Shown here piece by piece: positions 26,185 through 35,155 of a stretch of DNA of 64,000 bases (position 1 is the first letter of the stretch; each line of letters opens with the position of its first letter). Source of the DNA: Vibrio kanaloae (GTDB lineage: Bacteria; Pseudomonadota; Gammaproteobacteria; Enterobacterales; Vibrionaceae); the NCBI RefSeq assembly GCF_024347535.1, contig NZ_AP025497.1:1736001-1800000 (forward strand). Direction: 5' to 3'. Both the position numbers and the translations under genes were made by a program. The notes under the pieces are model-generated. The model was not told where the DNA came from. It saw only the letters and a program-made list of their open reading frames with translations, and made no database searches.

Positions 26185-27657
26185 ATGAGCGCATTCAAAA
26201 AACTAGTCGAACACTCTAAAAAATGTTCACGCTTTCAACACCTAGCCGCTATTTGTGGTTGGGACCAAGCTTCCATGATGCCGGCTGGCGGTAACCAAGC
26301 TCGTAGTGAAGCGATGGCCGAGCTATCTGTTCATATTCACGGATTAATGACGCAACCGCAACTTGGTGATTGGATTGCAGACGCTGAAAACGAAGCGCTG
26401 AACAACGAGCAACAATCGTCACTTCGTGAAATCAAACGCCAATGGCAACAAGCGAACCTACTTCCAGAAAAACTGGTTGAAGCGAAATCTCTAGCAGGTT
26501 CAAAATGTGAACATGCATGGCGTAGCCAACGTGGAGAAAACGACTGGGTTGGTTTTGAAAAGAACTGGCGTGAAGTGGTTGAGCTGTCACGTGAAGAGGC
26601 GCAAATTCGCGCTGATGCTGCTAACCTAACACCTTATGATGCGATGCTTGATATCTATGAACCGGGCACCAGTTCTGCTTCGCTGGATACCCTATTTGCA
26701 GACGTTAAAACTTGGCTTCCAGGCTTGATTGATGAAGTGATCGAAAAGCAATCGAGCGAGCAATTTAATGCGCCATCTGGCATCTATTCGACCGAGAAAC
26801 AAAAAGCACTTGGTTTAGAAGTCATGAAACTGCTTCAGTTCGACTTCGAACACGGCCGATTAGATGAAAGTGTTCACCCATTCTGTGGCGGCGTCCCTTC
26901 AGACGTGCGTATTACGACTCGCTACGATGAAGCTGAATTCGTTCAGAGCTTGATGGGTATCGTCCACGAAACGGGGCATGCACGTTATGAGCAAGGTTTA
27001 CCTAAACACCTAGCAGGCCAACCTGCCGGTGAAGCTCGATCTATGGGTATCCATGAATCTCAGTCTTTGTTCTTCGAGATGCAAGTTGGCCGCAGCGATC
27101 CGTTCATTGGACACTTAGCGAACCTCACGGGTCAACAATTCTCTGGTTCAGAGTTTGAGAAAGAGAACTTCCAGAAGATCTACACGCGCGTGAAGAAAGA
27201 CTTCATCCGTGTTGATGCCGATGAGCTGACCTACCCAGCGCACGTGATTTTACGTTACGAGATTGAGCGTGACTTGATCAACGGTAAGATCAAACACACC
27301 GACGTGCCAGAACTTTGGAGTACCAAGATGCAGTCATACCTTGGCTTAAGCACCCAAGGCAATTTCACTAATGGCTGTATGCAGGATATTCACTGGACAG
27401 ATGGCGCATTCGGTTACTTCCCATCTTACACACTAGGTGCGATGTACGCGGCTCAGTTTATGGCTTCAATGAAGAAAACGGTTGATGTGAACTCAGTAAT
27501 TGAAAGTGGTGACCTATCGCCTATCTTCACTTGGTTAGAATCGAATATTTGGAGCAAAGGCAGCCTGCTGGCCACTGATGATTTAGTGAGAGGTGCGACA
27601 GGTGAAACACTTAACGCTGCATACTTTAAAAAGCACCTAGAAGAGCGCTATCTATAA
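26185..27657 (+). CDS. M32-family (Taq-type) metallocarboxypeptidase
   Basis: A 490-residue cytosolic zinc carboxypeptidase, all-helical in this family, releasing C-terminal amino acids from peptides. The zinc motif HETGH (in GIVHETGHARYEQG, about residues 260-265) is present, with a downstream GIHESQSLFFE that supplies the third ligand Glu. Also typical are the N-terminal CGWDQASMMP and the GETLNAAYFKKHLEERY ending. Length is close to the family's usual 490-500. It is monocistronic, with a hairpin after the stop. Confidence 0.95.
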   Translation: MSAFKKLVEHSKKCSRFQHLAAICGWDQASMMPAGGNQARSEAMAELSVHIHGLMTQPQLGDWIADAENEALNNEQQSSLREIKRQWQQANLLPEKLVEAKSLAGSKCEHAWRSQRGENDWVGFEKNWREVVELSREEAQIRADAANLTPYDAMLDIYEPGTSSASLDTLFADVKTWLPGLIDEVIEKQSSEQFNAPSGIYSTEKQKALGLEVMKLLQFDFEHGRLDESVHPFCGGVPSDVRITTRYDEAEFVQSLMGIVHETGHARYEQGLPKHLAGQPAGEARSMGIHESQSLFFEMQVGRSDPFIGHLANLTGQQFSGSEFEKENFQKIYTRVKKDFIRVDADELTYPAHVILRYEIERDLINGKIKHTDVPELWSTKMQSYLGLSTQGNFTNGCMQDIHWTDGAFGYFPSYTLGAMYAAQFMASMKKTVDVNSVIESGDLSPIFTWLESNIWSKGSLLATDDLVRGATGETLNAAYFKKHLEERYL

Positions 27658-27666
27658 TCACTTGAT

Positions 27667-27705
27667 ACTAAGCCTTCCTATTGTTATTTGAAGGAAGGCT
27701 TAGTC
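27667..27705 (+). terminator. Hairpin after the carboxypeptidase gene
   Basis: An 11-base stem (CTAAGCCTTCC with GGAAGGCTTAG) ten bases after the stop. The T run is weak, so it may act as an mRNA 3' end stabiliser as well as a terminator. Confidence 0.6.
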
Positions 27706-27965
27706 TTCACTGATATAGAGCTTTGTCCCTATGGTAATAGCCGCAGATTATCTGTAATGTTTATCAAACTTAGGTTGTGGGATAAAGTCATTATAATATA
27801 GTTACTTACGTGAAAACTTTCCTTTTTTAAATACCTTCCATAAAAATAATTTCAATTTATTTTACTTTTCTGCATCCAAATACCTTGTTCGATTGTAGTA
27901 CCTAGTAACAGCAGGAAAAAGCTGTTTTTCAAATTCAAAATCGACTGATAAAAAGGGATACGACA
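27706..27965. other. Promoter region of the DUF3455/sigma/anti-sigma cluster
   Basis: AT-rich non-coding stretch. If the sigma factor at 28617 autoregulates, its promoter motif should lie here or just upstream of 28617. I could not identify it with confidence. Confidence 0.4.
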
Positions 27966-28517
27966 GTGAAAAAACAATACATATTGAAAGCATTAAAAAT
28001 CACCGCAACATCAGCTCTAATGGCTATGGCTGCTCAATCCTATGCTGGTACCTTTTCTCAAGACAACCTACCAAGTGAAGTGCGTGTACCGGAGGGTAAC
28101 AAAGTCGCCATGTTTACTGTTGCGGAAGGTAATATCACATGGGAGTGCAAAGTAGACAGTTCAAATGACAAGAGTGCAAAATGGGTATTTGCTGGTCCTC
28201 GAGCCATTTTAAGTGATAATAAAGGCAACCATTTAGTCTCTTATTTTGGTCCTCCTGCAACATGGGAATCTCTTGATGGTTCATCTATTACCGGTAAACA
28301 ACTGGCCGTTTCCCCTTCAGATAAAGGCAGTATTCCGATGCAGTTAGTCAAAGCAAATGAGTCTATGCGTTCTGGTACATTAAAAGATGTCACTTATATA
28401 CAGCGTATTAATTTAAAGGGCGGTGCTGCTCCAATGACAGGTTGTACTATGGACAAACTTGGTCATAAAGTCGTGGTTAACTACTCTGGTGAGTATTTAT
28501 TCTGGAAACAAAAGTGA
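27966..28517 (+). CDS. Secreted DUF3455-domain protein
   Basis: A 183-residue exported protein: signal peptide (residues 1-27, ending SYA), then a DUF3455 domain recognisable by PEGNKVAMFTVAEGNITWECK, WVFAGPRAILSDNKG, a GPPATWESLDGSSITGK segment and a C-terminal CTMDKLG region. Two Cys may pair. The start is GTG 27966 with an AAGGGA ribosome site. The family's function is unknown. It is followed after 100 bases by an ECF sigma factor gene, which suggests it is part of that regulon or a response output. Confidence 0.85.
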   Translation: MKKQYILKALKITATSALMAMAAQSYAGTFSQDNLPSEVRVPEGNKVAMFTVAEGNITWECKVDSSNDKSAKWVFAGPRAILSDNKGNHLVSYFGPPATWESLDGSSITGKQLAVSPSDKGSIPMQLVKANESMRSGTLKDVTYIQRINLKGGAAPMTGCTMDKLGHKVVVNYSGEYLFWKQK

Positions 28518-28566
28518 TCGCATTACCGCCACCGTACACGAGAATAAACACTGACTAAATAATGAC

Positions 28567-28602
28567 TTAAAACGTCCAGTTACGTATACTGGACGTTTTA
28601 TA
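28567..28602 (+). terminator. Hairpin between the DUF3455 gene and the sigma factor gene
   Basis: A 12-base perfect stem (AAAACGTCCAGT with ACTGGACGTTTT) and seven-base loop, ending only about 16 bases before the GTG start of the sigma gene. It can terminate the DUF3455 transcript, or act as an attenuator if the three genes are cotranscribed. Confidence 0.7.
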
Positions 28603-28616
28603 AACAGGTATATCGT

Positions 28617-29189
28617 GTGTCAATATCGACAGAGTTCGACTATGAAAGTGTTCTAATGCACTGCGCTCAAGGCGATCGCCAAGCCTTAAGACAGTTATAT
28701 GAACAGGAAGCATCAAGATTACTCACTGTAGTGCTGAGGATTTTGCAAAACCGTGCTTTATCCGAAGACGTTGTGCATGACGCCTTTATAAAAATTTGGA
28801 AAAATGCAAACTCCTACCATCAAGAGCTAGGGTCCGCACGTGGTTGGATATATACGTTAACCCGTAATTTAGCGTTAAATGCACTTAAACACTCCAACCG
28901 CCAAATCTTATCAGAACCAGATTTGTTACTCGCTCTATGTGATAGTCAAGTATTAGACTTAGCAGAGCAGCCAGATGGTATTTCTGAACTTTCAGAAGAT
29001 CCTTTGGCACAAACGTCTCTACAAACATGTTTGGAATATTTAGAACCCGAACGCAAATTGTGTATATTGCACGCTTATGTTGATGGCTACACCCAAGACG
29101 AAATTTCTCAATTGCTTAACAAACCCCTTGGTACCGTAAAATCATGGATTAAGCGCAGCTTGAATGCTTTAAAGGGGTGTCTGCAATGA
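28617..29189 (+). CDS. ECF (SigK/RpoE-like) RNA polymerase sigma factor
   Basis: A 190-residue extracytoplasmic-function sigma factor. Region 2 (about residues 25-90) shows LYEQEASRLLTVVLRIL, EDVVHDAFIKIWKNA and ARGWIYTLTRNLALNALK. Region 4 (about 130-185) has ERKLCILHAYVDGYTQDEISQLLNKPLGTVKSWIKRSL with the helix-turn-helix. The start is GTG 28617. Its stop overlaps the anti-sigma start (ATGA), the usual arrangement for a sigma kept inactive by its partner. The inducing signal is unknown. Confidence 0.93.
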   Translation: MSISTEFDYESVLMHCAQGDRQALRQLYEQEASRLLTVVLRILQNRALSEDVVHDAFIKIWKNANSYHQELGSARGWIYTLTRNLALNALKHSNRQILSEPDLLLALCDSQVLDLAEQPDGISELSEDPLAQTSLQTCLEYLEPERKLCILHAYVDGYTQDEISQLLNKPLGTVKSWIKRSLNALKGCLQ

Positions 29190-29917
29190 AAAAAGATACG
29201 CAACAAATTCCTATCAACGATGATAATTTAGCCGGCCAATATGTGCTTGGCACACTGACAGAAGAAGAACGATATAATTTTGAACAACGTTTAGCTGACA
29301 GTACCGAATTGCAACAAGCGGTTAATCAATGGCAAACCCATTTTTTGTCTATTACTGATAGATTAGAGCCAAAAGTCGCCTCTCAACCTTTATCTGCACG
29401 TATTGAGCGCAGCATAGATGAACTTGAAGAATCTTCTAAACCGGTAACGCAATCAAGACCTGAACCACAAAGCCATTTCTGGCAAAGTCTCGGTTTATGG
29501 CGGGCTATCTCAATGGCGTGTCTTGTACTAGCTATGGTACTAGGTTTTAAATTACAGACCCTTGAACCAATGCAGAGCACACCGACTTATATCGCGGTGT
29601 TAGTACAACCAGAAAACAAAAACCCAAGTTGGGTAATTCAAACCACTCATGCCAATCATATGCAACTAGTGCCCCTAGGTGCAGTGAGAATACCAGAAGG
29701 CAAAGCATTACAATTTTGGACAAAAGCCGATGATTGGGATGCACCTGTTTCACTAGGATTAGTCAGAGAAGGCGAAACGCTTAATCTAAATATTAGTGAA
29801 TTACCGCCACTAACAGAAAACCAATTGTTCGAACTAACTTTAGAGCAAGAAACAGGCTCTTCTACAGGTCGCCCAACTGGCCCTATTACCTCAATTGGTC
29901 GCGGCCTTTCGATATAG
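29186..29917 (+). CDS. RskA-type transmembrane anti-sigma factor
   Basis: A 243-residue protein. The N-terminal cytoplasmic part (AGQYVLGTLTEEERYNFEQRL) is a typical anti-sigma helix bundle, without the zinc-binding His/Cys set. One TM helix follows (about residues 98-118), and a periplasmic domain resembles RskA/anti-sigma-K (AVRIPEGKALQFWTKAD, then a Gly/Thr-rich end PTGPITSIGRG). ATG 29186 is preferred over GTG 29177 because AAGGGG stands at good spacing and it gives the ATGA overlap. It should hold the upstream sigma factor at the membrane until an envelope signal releases it. Confidence 0.9.
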   Translation: MKKDTQQIPINDDNLAGQYVLGTLTEEERYNFEQRLADSTELQQAVNQWQTHFLSITDRLEPKVASQPLSARIERSIDELEESSKPVTQSRPEPQSHFWQSLGLWRAISMACLVLAMVLGFKLQTLEPMQSTPTYIAVLVQPENKNPSWVIQTTHANHMQLVPLGAVRIPEGKALQFWTKADDWDAPVSLGLVREGETLNLNISELPPLTENQLFELTLEQETGSSTGRPTGPITSIGRGLSI

Positions 29918-29960
29918 TGAGCAGATAATTTAAAGACCATTCCCTATAGAATGAATAGAA

Positions 29961-29998
29961 AGAAGGCTGAGCAGGTTACTGACTCAGCCTTTTTTGAC
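29961..29998. terminator. Bidirectional terminator between anti-sigma and DUF457 genes
   Basis: A nine-base stem (AAGGCTGAG with CTCAGCCTT) with a T run on the plus strand and a T-rich exit on the minus strand, between two convergent genes. Confidence 0.85.
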
Positions 29999-30046
29999 GG
30001 CAGATAAAAATCAGCCACGTTCTATCTATTCAGAACTTCATAGACC

Positions 30047-31048
30047 TCAGTCGCCTTTCAACATATCTAAAAATATCTGTCTCGACTCGGGTGTGTTGTC
30101 TCTGTGGGTTTCGTACTTTATATGTGCCTCGGCATCGGCAGACTGAGATAATTTGATACTCCAAAGTGCTATCAATTGGTTCGGTACAATTGAATATCGA
30201 ACGTCGATAACACGCAGATCATCCATTGGATCTTGTGCCACGTAACCATTTGAGAACCAGCGAAAACGCTCAATGTCTTTTGCTTGTTGTGAATTAGGAT
30301 CGAGCCAAGGGAAATCTTGACTCACATTCAGTTTAGCTACTGAGTCTCCAGGATAAGTTCTAACGGATTTGCCGGCTCGAACAGCATCTACGTAGTATCG
30401 AGATTCTGTTTCGTACACCACTTTCCACACCAAGATATTCGCAAAGCTTGGTTTTGCCTCTAATCGGATCGGCGTGTGTTGTCTTTCTTGCGCTAATTGC
30501 CAGCCTATGGCTTCTGCCCTATCCCTTTGTATCATTCCTAACGTCGGATAAATCAAAGCCCACAGAAACGCGATGCGAGCCAGCAAAGGGATTCGTTTCC
30601 ATGTTGCAAACACAAGCAATATTAAAATGGGAAGTGTATAGACAGGATCGATAATCGAAATGGTATTCCAAGCATAACGCTCATTGGTAAGCGGCCAAAA
30701 CAACTGAGTGCCATACGTAGTACAAGAATCTAATAAAGCATGTGTGCCATAGCCTAACGCGCAATACAGCCAGCTCTGTTTAAACGAGAGACCGCGCCTT
30801 TTAGCAATCAAAAGATGTAAAACCAGAGCGCAGATCAAGCTGCCAATAGGGATAAACAGAAGTGAGTGAGTAAATTGTCGATGGAACTCCAATGCCAGTA
30901 AAGGATCACTCTCCGATCGAATAAACGCATCTAAATCTGGGGCCATTCCAGAGAGTAAACCTAGACCCCCAGCGACCACTAAATGTTGTTTTTTACTCGC
31001 CGCTTGTGACAAAGAAGCACCTAGCACACCCTGCGTTAACGGATCCAT
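30047..31048 (-). CDS. DUF457/YdjM-like membrane-bound metal-dependent hydrolase
   Basis: A 333-residue inner membrane protein. The family signature begins at the N-terminus (MDPLTQGVLGASLSQA, GLLSGMAPDLDAF, RQFTHSLLF, GYGTHALLDSCTTYGTQLFWPL), giving the His/Asp set thought to bind metal. About four TM helices lie in the first 190 residues, and a soluble domain of about 140 residues follows. The family is annotated as hydrolases but no substrate is established. Monocistronic, convergent to the anti-sigma gene. Confidence 0.88.
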   Translation of the reverse strand: MDPLTQGVLGASLSQAASKKQHLVVAGGLGLLSGMAPDLDAFIRSESDPLLALEFHRQFTHSLLFIPIGSLICALVLHLLIAKRRGLSFKQSWLYCALGYGTHALLDSCTTYGTQLFWPLTNERYAWNTISIIDPVYTLPILILLVFATWKRIPLLARIAFLWALIYPTLGMIQRDRAEAIGWQLAQERQHTPIRLEAKPSFANILVWKVVYETESRYYVDAVRAGKSVRTYPGDSVAKLNVSQDFPWLDPNSQQAKDIERFRWFSNGYVAQDPMDDLRVIDVRYSIVPNQLIALWSIKLSQSADAEAHIKYETHRDNTPESRQIFLDMLKGD

Positions 31049-31175
31049 AAATCACTCACTTTTAGCATTCCATTGATCTGAACAAGTACATTTAGCTATA
31101 GCAGTGAATCCAGTTAAACAACAATATTTTGTCAATATACTCATAGACATAATCGTATAAATGTAGACTGGCAAA

Positions 31176-31203
31176 CAAAAAAAGCAGCCTGATGACTGCT
31201 ACT
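31176..31203 (-). terminator. Terminator of the second TauE/SafE gene
   Basis: On the minus strand, AGCAG/CTGCT with an eight-base loop and a run of seven T, about 65 bases after the stop at 31268. Confidence 0.75.
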
Positions 31204-31267
31204 TTCTATTGTTATTATTGGAGCTACCCACTGATAGCTGCAACATAGGCAGCCGAACAACCAAAAC

Positions 31268-32086
31268 TTAGCGAGCGACCATACTTACAGCGATAACAAC
31301 CAACAGTACTGAAAAGATCTTCTTAATTATTGGAACTGGCAAGTGGTTTGTAGCTTTTGCGCCTAACGGAGCCGTGAACCAAGAGGTGCACACAATACCC
31401 AGTAACGCTGGTAAATAAACAAAACCTGCAAATCCATCGGTTAAAGCAAATTGGCTACTGCCCGCAGTGATATAACCGATAGAACCAAACAATGCGATTA
31501 CAATGCCACACGCAGACGCACAGCCGATCGCCTTTTTCATATCGACCGAAAAGAACGTTAATAGTGGAACTAACAACGCACCGCCACCAATCCCTATCAT
31601 GGCAGACAACCCGCCAGTAATGGTTGTTAAAACGGTTAATACCCCTTTATTCGGTAGTTTTCGTTCGTTAGGCGTGCCGCTTTTACTGCTTAAGAACATC
31701 TTAATCGCGATAAGAACTACGCTCACAGCAAACACGATACGAACGACCTTTTCCGGCAATAACGCCGCCATAAAACCACTAACCAAAGCACCAAGGGCAA
31801 CACCCAGCATGATCCAAGGTGCCAGATCCCAAGGCACGTTGCCATTCTTGTGGTGAGCGAGCGCAGAAGACGTTGAAGTAAATAGAATCGAGGCCAACGA
31901 GGTCGCAATCGCAGCAACAACAACTTGGTCGGACGGCAGAACTTCTAAGTAAAGTAAAATGCTGCTTAACACAGGAACAATGATCAGCCCTCCGCCAATA
32001 CCCAAAAGCCCGGCAAGAAAACCAACACCACTGCCTAGTAACGCACAGTAGAAAATCAAAAACAGCAATTCACTCATTTCATCCAT
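31268..32086 (-). CDS. TauE/SafE-family anion exporter-like permease (second copy)
   Basis: A 272-residue, roughly eight-helix membrane protein. Both half-repeats of the family are clear: GFLAGLLGIGGGLIIVPVL near the N-terminus and GGLSAMIGIGGGALLVPLL near residue 155. It is not closely similar to the family member at 1134, so its substrate may differ. The start may be ATG 32086 or ATG 32077, three codons later. It is divergent from the MesX-MesD genes, whose sulfur-linked role makes a sulfur-anion substrate tempting, but that is inference. Confidence 0.88.
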   Translation of the reverse strand: MDEMSELLFLIFYCALLGSGVGFLAGLLGIGGGLIIVPVLSSILLYLEVLPSDQVVVAAIATSLASILFTSTSSALAHHKNGNVPWDLAPWIMLGVALGALVSGFMAALLPEKVVRIVFAVSVVLIAIKMFLSSKSGTPNERKLPNKGVLTVLTTITGGLSAMIGIGGGALLVPLLTFFSVDMKKAIGCASACGIVIALFGSIGYITAGSSQFALTDGFAGFVYLPALLGIVCTSWFTAPLGAKATNHLPVPIIKKIFSVLLVVIAVSMVAR

Positions 32087-32420
32087 CTCTTATTAAATTA
32101 ATTTACCTTAAATAACACCACTATTAATGCGGTTATATTTGCATTAAGCTAATTAATATAACTGACACCGACTTAAACATTCAAACATATAGATCATGAA
32201 TATTCCTCATGATGAATGTGAAGTAATACCATTATTAATCCCACACCTATCCACGTATAAAAACCTTAAGCGATTAACTTTATACGACATTAATTCTACT
32301 AAGTATTAATTTCAGAAAGCATAGCCTTCGATTCTTAATCCGGTCACAAGCAAAAAATAAAAGCAGTTTTAATACTAAAGACCGAGAGAACCAGACAACG
32401 AATTGGGATACTAGACCAGC
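32087..32420. other. Divergent promoter region of tauE-like and mesX genes
   Basis: AT-rich, 334 bases. I looked for MetJ-type AGACGTCT repeats and saw only weak partial matches, so methionine repression is possible but unsupported. No gene or RNA seen. Confidence 0.4.
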
Positions 32421-33398
32421 ATGAATAAAGAATTTAATTTTACGATCAAAAGCATTAGCCTCGACGAAAACTACCAGCCTGCAGACAGCACGCGTATCAC
32501 AACCAACTTTGCGAATTTGGCGAGAGGTGACAGCCGTCAAGCGAACTTGCGTAATGCACTACAAATGATCGATAACAGTTTCAACGCCTTAGCACATTGG
32601 GACAACCCTAAGGGCGACCGCTATTCTGTGGAGCTTGAAATCATTTCTGTTGATATGGATATTGAAAGTAACGGTCAAGCATTCCCTTCAATTGAAGTGC
32701 TGAAAACCAATATTTTAGACCGTAAAACCGACGAGCGTATTGAAGGCATTATCGGAAATAACTTTTCTTCTTATGTTCGAGATTATGACTTTAGCGTTCT
32801 TCTGTTGGAGTATAATAAAGACCAAGATAAATTCAGTATTCCAGAAGGTTTTGGTGATTTACACGGTAAGCTTTTTAAACATTTCGTTAACTCTGAAGCT
32901 TACAAACAGAATTTCAATAAGCCACCTGTTATTTGTTTAAGTGTTTCAGATAATAAAACCTATTACCGTACTGAAAATCAACACCCTGTATTAGGCTTTG
33001 AATACCAACCTAATGAATCTTCTTTAACTGAGCAATACTTCAAGAAGATGGGATTACAGGTTCGTTATTTCATGCCGCCAAATACTGTCGCTCCTCTGGC
33101 TTTCTATTTCTTTGGTGATCTGCTGAACGATTACTCTAACCTAGAGCTTATCAGCACCATCAGCACCATGGGTACTTTCCAGAAAATCTACCGACCTGAG
33201 ATTTACAACGCGAACGCGGTTGCAGGTAACTGTTACCAACCAAACTTGAAAAACTTGGACCATTCACTGACTCAGATCGTGTATGACCGAGAAGAACGCG
33301 GCAAGTTAGCTATTGAGCAAGGTAAATTCGCAGAAGAACATTTCATTAAGCCATATCAATCGGTTCTTGAGAACTGGTTTGCCAATTACGCGCTTTAA
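32421..33398 (+). CDS. mesX: DUF1852 protein, MesX partner of folate-independent methionine synthase
   Basis: A 325-residue soluble DUF1852 protein (FTIKSISLDENYQPADSTRITTNFANLARG at its start, in two pieces). DUF1852 genes adjoin a short MetE-like gene; the pair is known as MesX and MesD, in which MesX is needed for MesD to make methionine from homocysteine without methyl-tetrahydrofolate, in an oxygen-dependent way. Here mesD follows after 69 bases on the same strand. The ribosome site is weak. Confidence in the family and pair is high; the chemistry rests on the published system. Confidence 0.88.
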   Translation: MNKEFNFTIKSISLDENYQPADSTRITTNFANLARGDSRQANLRNALQMIDNSFNALAHWDNPKGDRYSVELEIISVDMDIESNGQAFPSIEVLKTNILDRKTDERIEGIIGNNFSSYVRDYDFSVLLLEYNKDQDKFSIPEGFGDLHGKLFKHFVNSEAYKQNFNKPPVICLSVSDNKTYYRTENQHPVLGFEYQPNESSLTEQYFKKMGLQVRYFMPPNTVAPLAFYFFGDLLNDYSNLELISTISTMGTFQKIYRPEIYNANAVAGNCYQPNLKNLDHSLTQIVYDREERGKLAIEQGKFAEEHFIKPYQSVLENWFANYAL

Positions 33399-33467
33399 TC
33401 AATTTATTAGGCGCTTTAATCCATTAATTACGCGCTTTGGGCAATCTAAGGATAGGCAAAATTAATT

Positions 33468-34496
33468 ATGAAAACACTATTACCGACTTCAACAGCAGGC
33501 AGCTTACCTAAGCCGTCTTGGCTAGCACAACCAGAAACACTTTGGTCTCCATGGAAACTGGAAGGCGACGAATTAACAGATGGCAAGCAGGATGCCCTAC
33601 GTGTGTCTCTGCATGAGCAACAGCAAGCCGGCATTGATATCGTGAGTGATGGCGAACAGACCCGCCAGCACTTTGTGACGACCTTCATTGAACACCTAAA
33701 TGGTGTCGATTTCGAGAAGCGCGAAACGGTTAAGATCCGCGACCGCTACGATGCAAGTGTACCGACTGTTGTTGGCCCAGTTTCTCGTCAGAAATCGGTG
33801 TTTGTTGAAGATGCGAAGTTCTTACGTCAGCAAACCGATCAACCTATTAAGTGGGCTCTGCCTGGGCCAATGACCATGATCGATACACTTTACGATGCGC
33901 ATTATCAAAGCCGCGAAAAACTCGCTTGGGAATTTGCGAAGATCCTAAATCAAGAAGCAAAAGAGCTTGAAGCCGCTGGCGTTGATATTATTCAGTTCGA
34001 TGAACCAGCATTTAATGTGTTCTTTGATGACGTAAATGATTGGGGCATTGCTTGCTTAGAAAGAGCCATTGAAGGGCTAAAGTGCGAGACCGCGGTACAT
34101 ATTTGCTATGGTTACGGCATCAAAGCCAATACTGATTGGAAAAAGACATTAGGCACGGAGTGGCGCCAATACGAAGAAGTCTTCCCTAAGTTGCAGCAAT
34201 CGAATATCGATATCATCTCTTTAGAATGTCACAACTCTCATGTACCACTTGAACTACTTGAGCTGGTTCGAGGCAAGAAAGTGATGGTCGGTGCAATTGA
34301 TGTGGCAACCGATTCGATTGAAACACCAGAAGAAGTCGCCAGCACTCTTAGAGAAACACTTAAGTATGTTGATGCAGACAAGCTCTACCCTTGCACCAAT
34401 TGCGGTATGGCTCCCCTACCTCGCCAAATAGCATCGGCTAAACTCAATGCGTTAAGTGCTGGTGCAGAGATTGTTCGAAAAGAGCTATCAGCGTAA
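33468..34496 (+). CDS. mesD: MesD-type core methionine synthase (MetE C-terminal domain only)
   Basis: A 342-residue protein equal to the catalytic C-terminal barrel of MetE, without its N-terminal folate-binding domain. The zinc site is visible: ECHNSH (about residue 255) and CTNCGMAPL near the C-terminus. The N-terminal LPTSTAGSLPKPSW and SDGEQTRQHFVTTF match the family. It should methylate homocysteine using a donor other than methyl-folate, together with MesX. A good terminator lies 70 bases after the stop. Confidence 0.92.
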   Translation: MKTLLPTSTAGSLPKPSWLAQPETLWSPWKLEGDELTDGKQDALRVSLHEQQQAGIDIVSDGEQTRQHFVTTFIEHLNGVDFEKRETVKIRDRYDASVPTVVGPVSRQKSVFVEDAKFLRQQTDQPIKWALPGPMTMIDTLYDAHYQSREKLAWEFAKILNQEAKELEAAGVDIIQFDEPAFNVFFDDVNDWGIACLERAIEGLKCETAVHICYGYGIKANTDWKKTLGTEWRQYEEVFPKLQQSNIDIISLECHNSHVPLELLELVRGKKVMVGAIDVATDSIETPEEVASTLRETLKYVDADKLYPCTNCGMAPLPRQIASAKLNALSAGAEIVRKELSA

Positions 34497-34565
34497 CCCT
34501 CTATACGTATATCCAAAACTAATCCTCAAAGCTAAACCTAGCTCTTGAAGCTTAAACCAGTTATC

Positions 34566-34604
34566 ACAGCCTAAGTCGCATATCAGCGCTTAGGCTTTCT
34601 TTTT
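34566..34604 (+). terminator. Terminator of the mesX-mesD transcript
   Basis: An AGCCTAAG/CTTAGGCT stem with a 13-base loop and T-rich tail. Confidence 0.85.
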
Positions 34605-34717
34605 CCTACACATCACTTTACTCAGAGAAACTGTCTATGTCGATGCGGTTATCTATTTAGCAAGCTCTTCATTCATCGAAGAAAACTGTCATCTTCTTCA
34701 GAGTTATTAGTGCCTTA

Positions 34718-35122
34718 TTAAGCCCCAAGAAGCGGTAGATGCTTTCGTTTTTGATAAGTTAAAGCAAGCTCCAAGCACTGTTTGATTGCTACCTCAGGCA
34801 TGGGCTCAGATAAATGCAATACAATTGCCCTATTACCTTGAAACTGCAGTGTATCTCCATGTAACTCTCGAAATGTATCAACGAGCTTAGTTTGGCAGTT
34901 GAAAAATAAAGAGTAGTTATTCGGCGATTTCAATTTCCAATCAATTCGAATTGGGCTGCCCGCTTTAACACTGTAACTAGGTTCTCCCCACTTAAGAGAC
35001 TCTTCAACTTCCCCTAACTTCAATTCACAGGACAGATCAAGAATGAGAGAGCGCAACTCTTCTAGTCGAATTCGAGCGTTCTCCGGATATTCTTCAAAAC
35101 GATTTTTGACTAGCTTGTCCAC
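34718..35122 (-). CDS. DUF1801 (YdhG-like) protein
   Basis: A protein of about 134 residues. I place the start at GTG 35122, because GGAGG stands at ideal spacing before it; the frame extends to TTG 35146 without support. The DUF1801 fold is recognised from ARIRLEELRSLILDL, SLKWGEPSYSVKAGSPIRIDWK and the C-terminal LTYQKRK. The family is small and of unknown function, with a fold related to iron-chaperone and frataxin-like domains. It follows the YrhK-like gene by 33 bases, probably in one operon. Confidence 0.82.
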   Translation of the reverse strand: MDKLVKNRFEEYPENARIRLEELRSLILDLSCELKLGEVEESLKWGEPSYSVKAGSPIRIDWKLKSPNNYSLFFNCQTKLVDTFRELHGDTLQFQGNRAIVLHLSEPMPEVAIKQCLELALTYQKRKHLPLLGA

Positions 35123-35155
35123 TGAAACCTCCGATGAACCTAACAAATGGCGTAA

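Noticed and set aside
32087..32420. Possible MetJ operator before mesX
   Set aside because: Only scattered partial matches to AGACGTCT; not above chance by eye.
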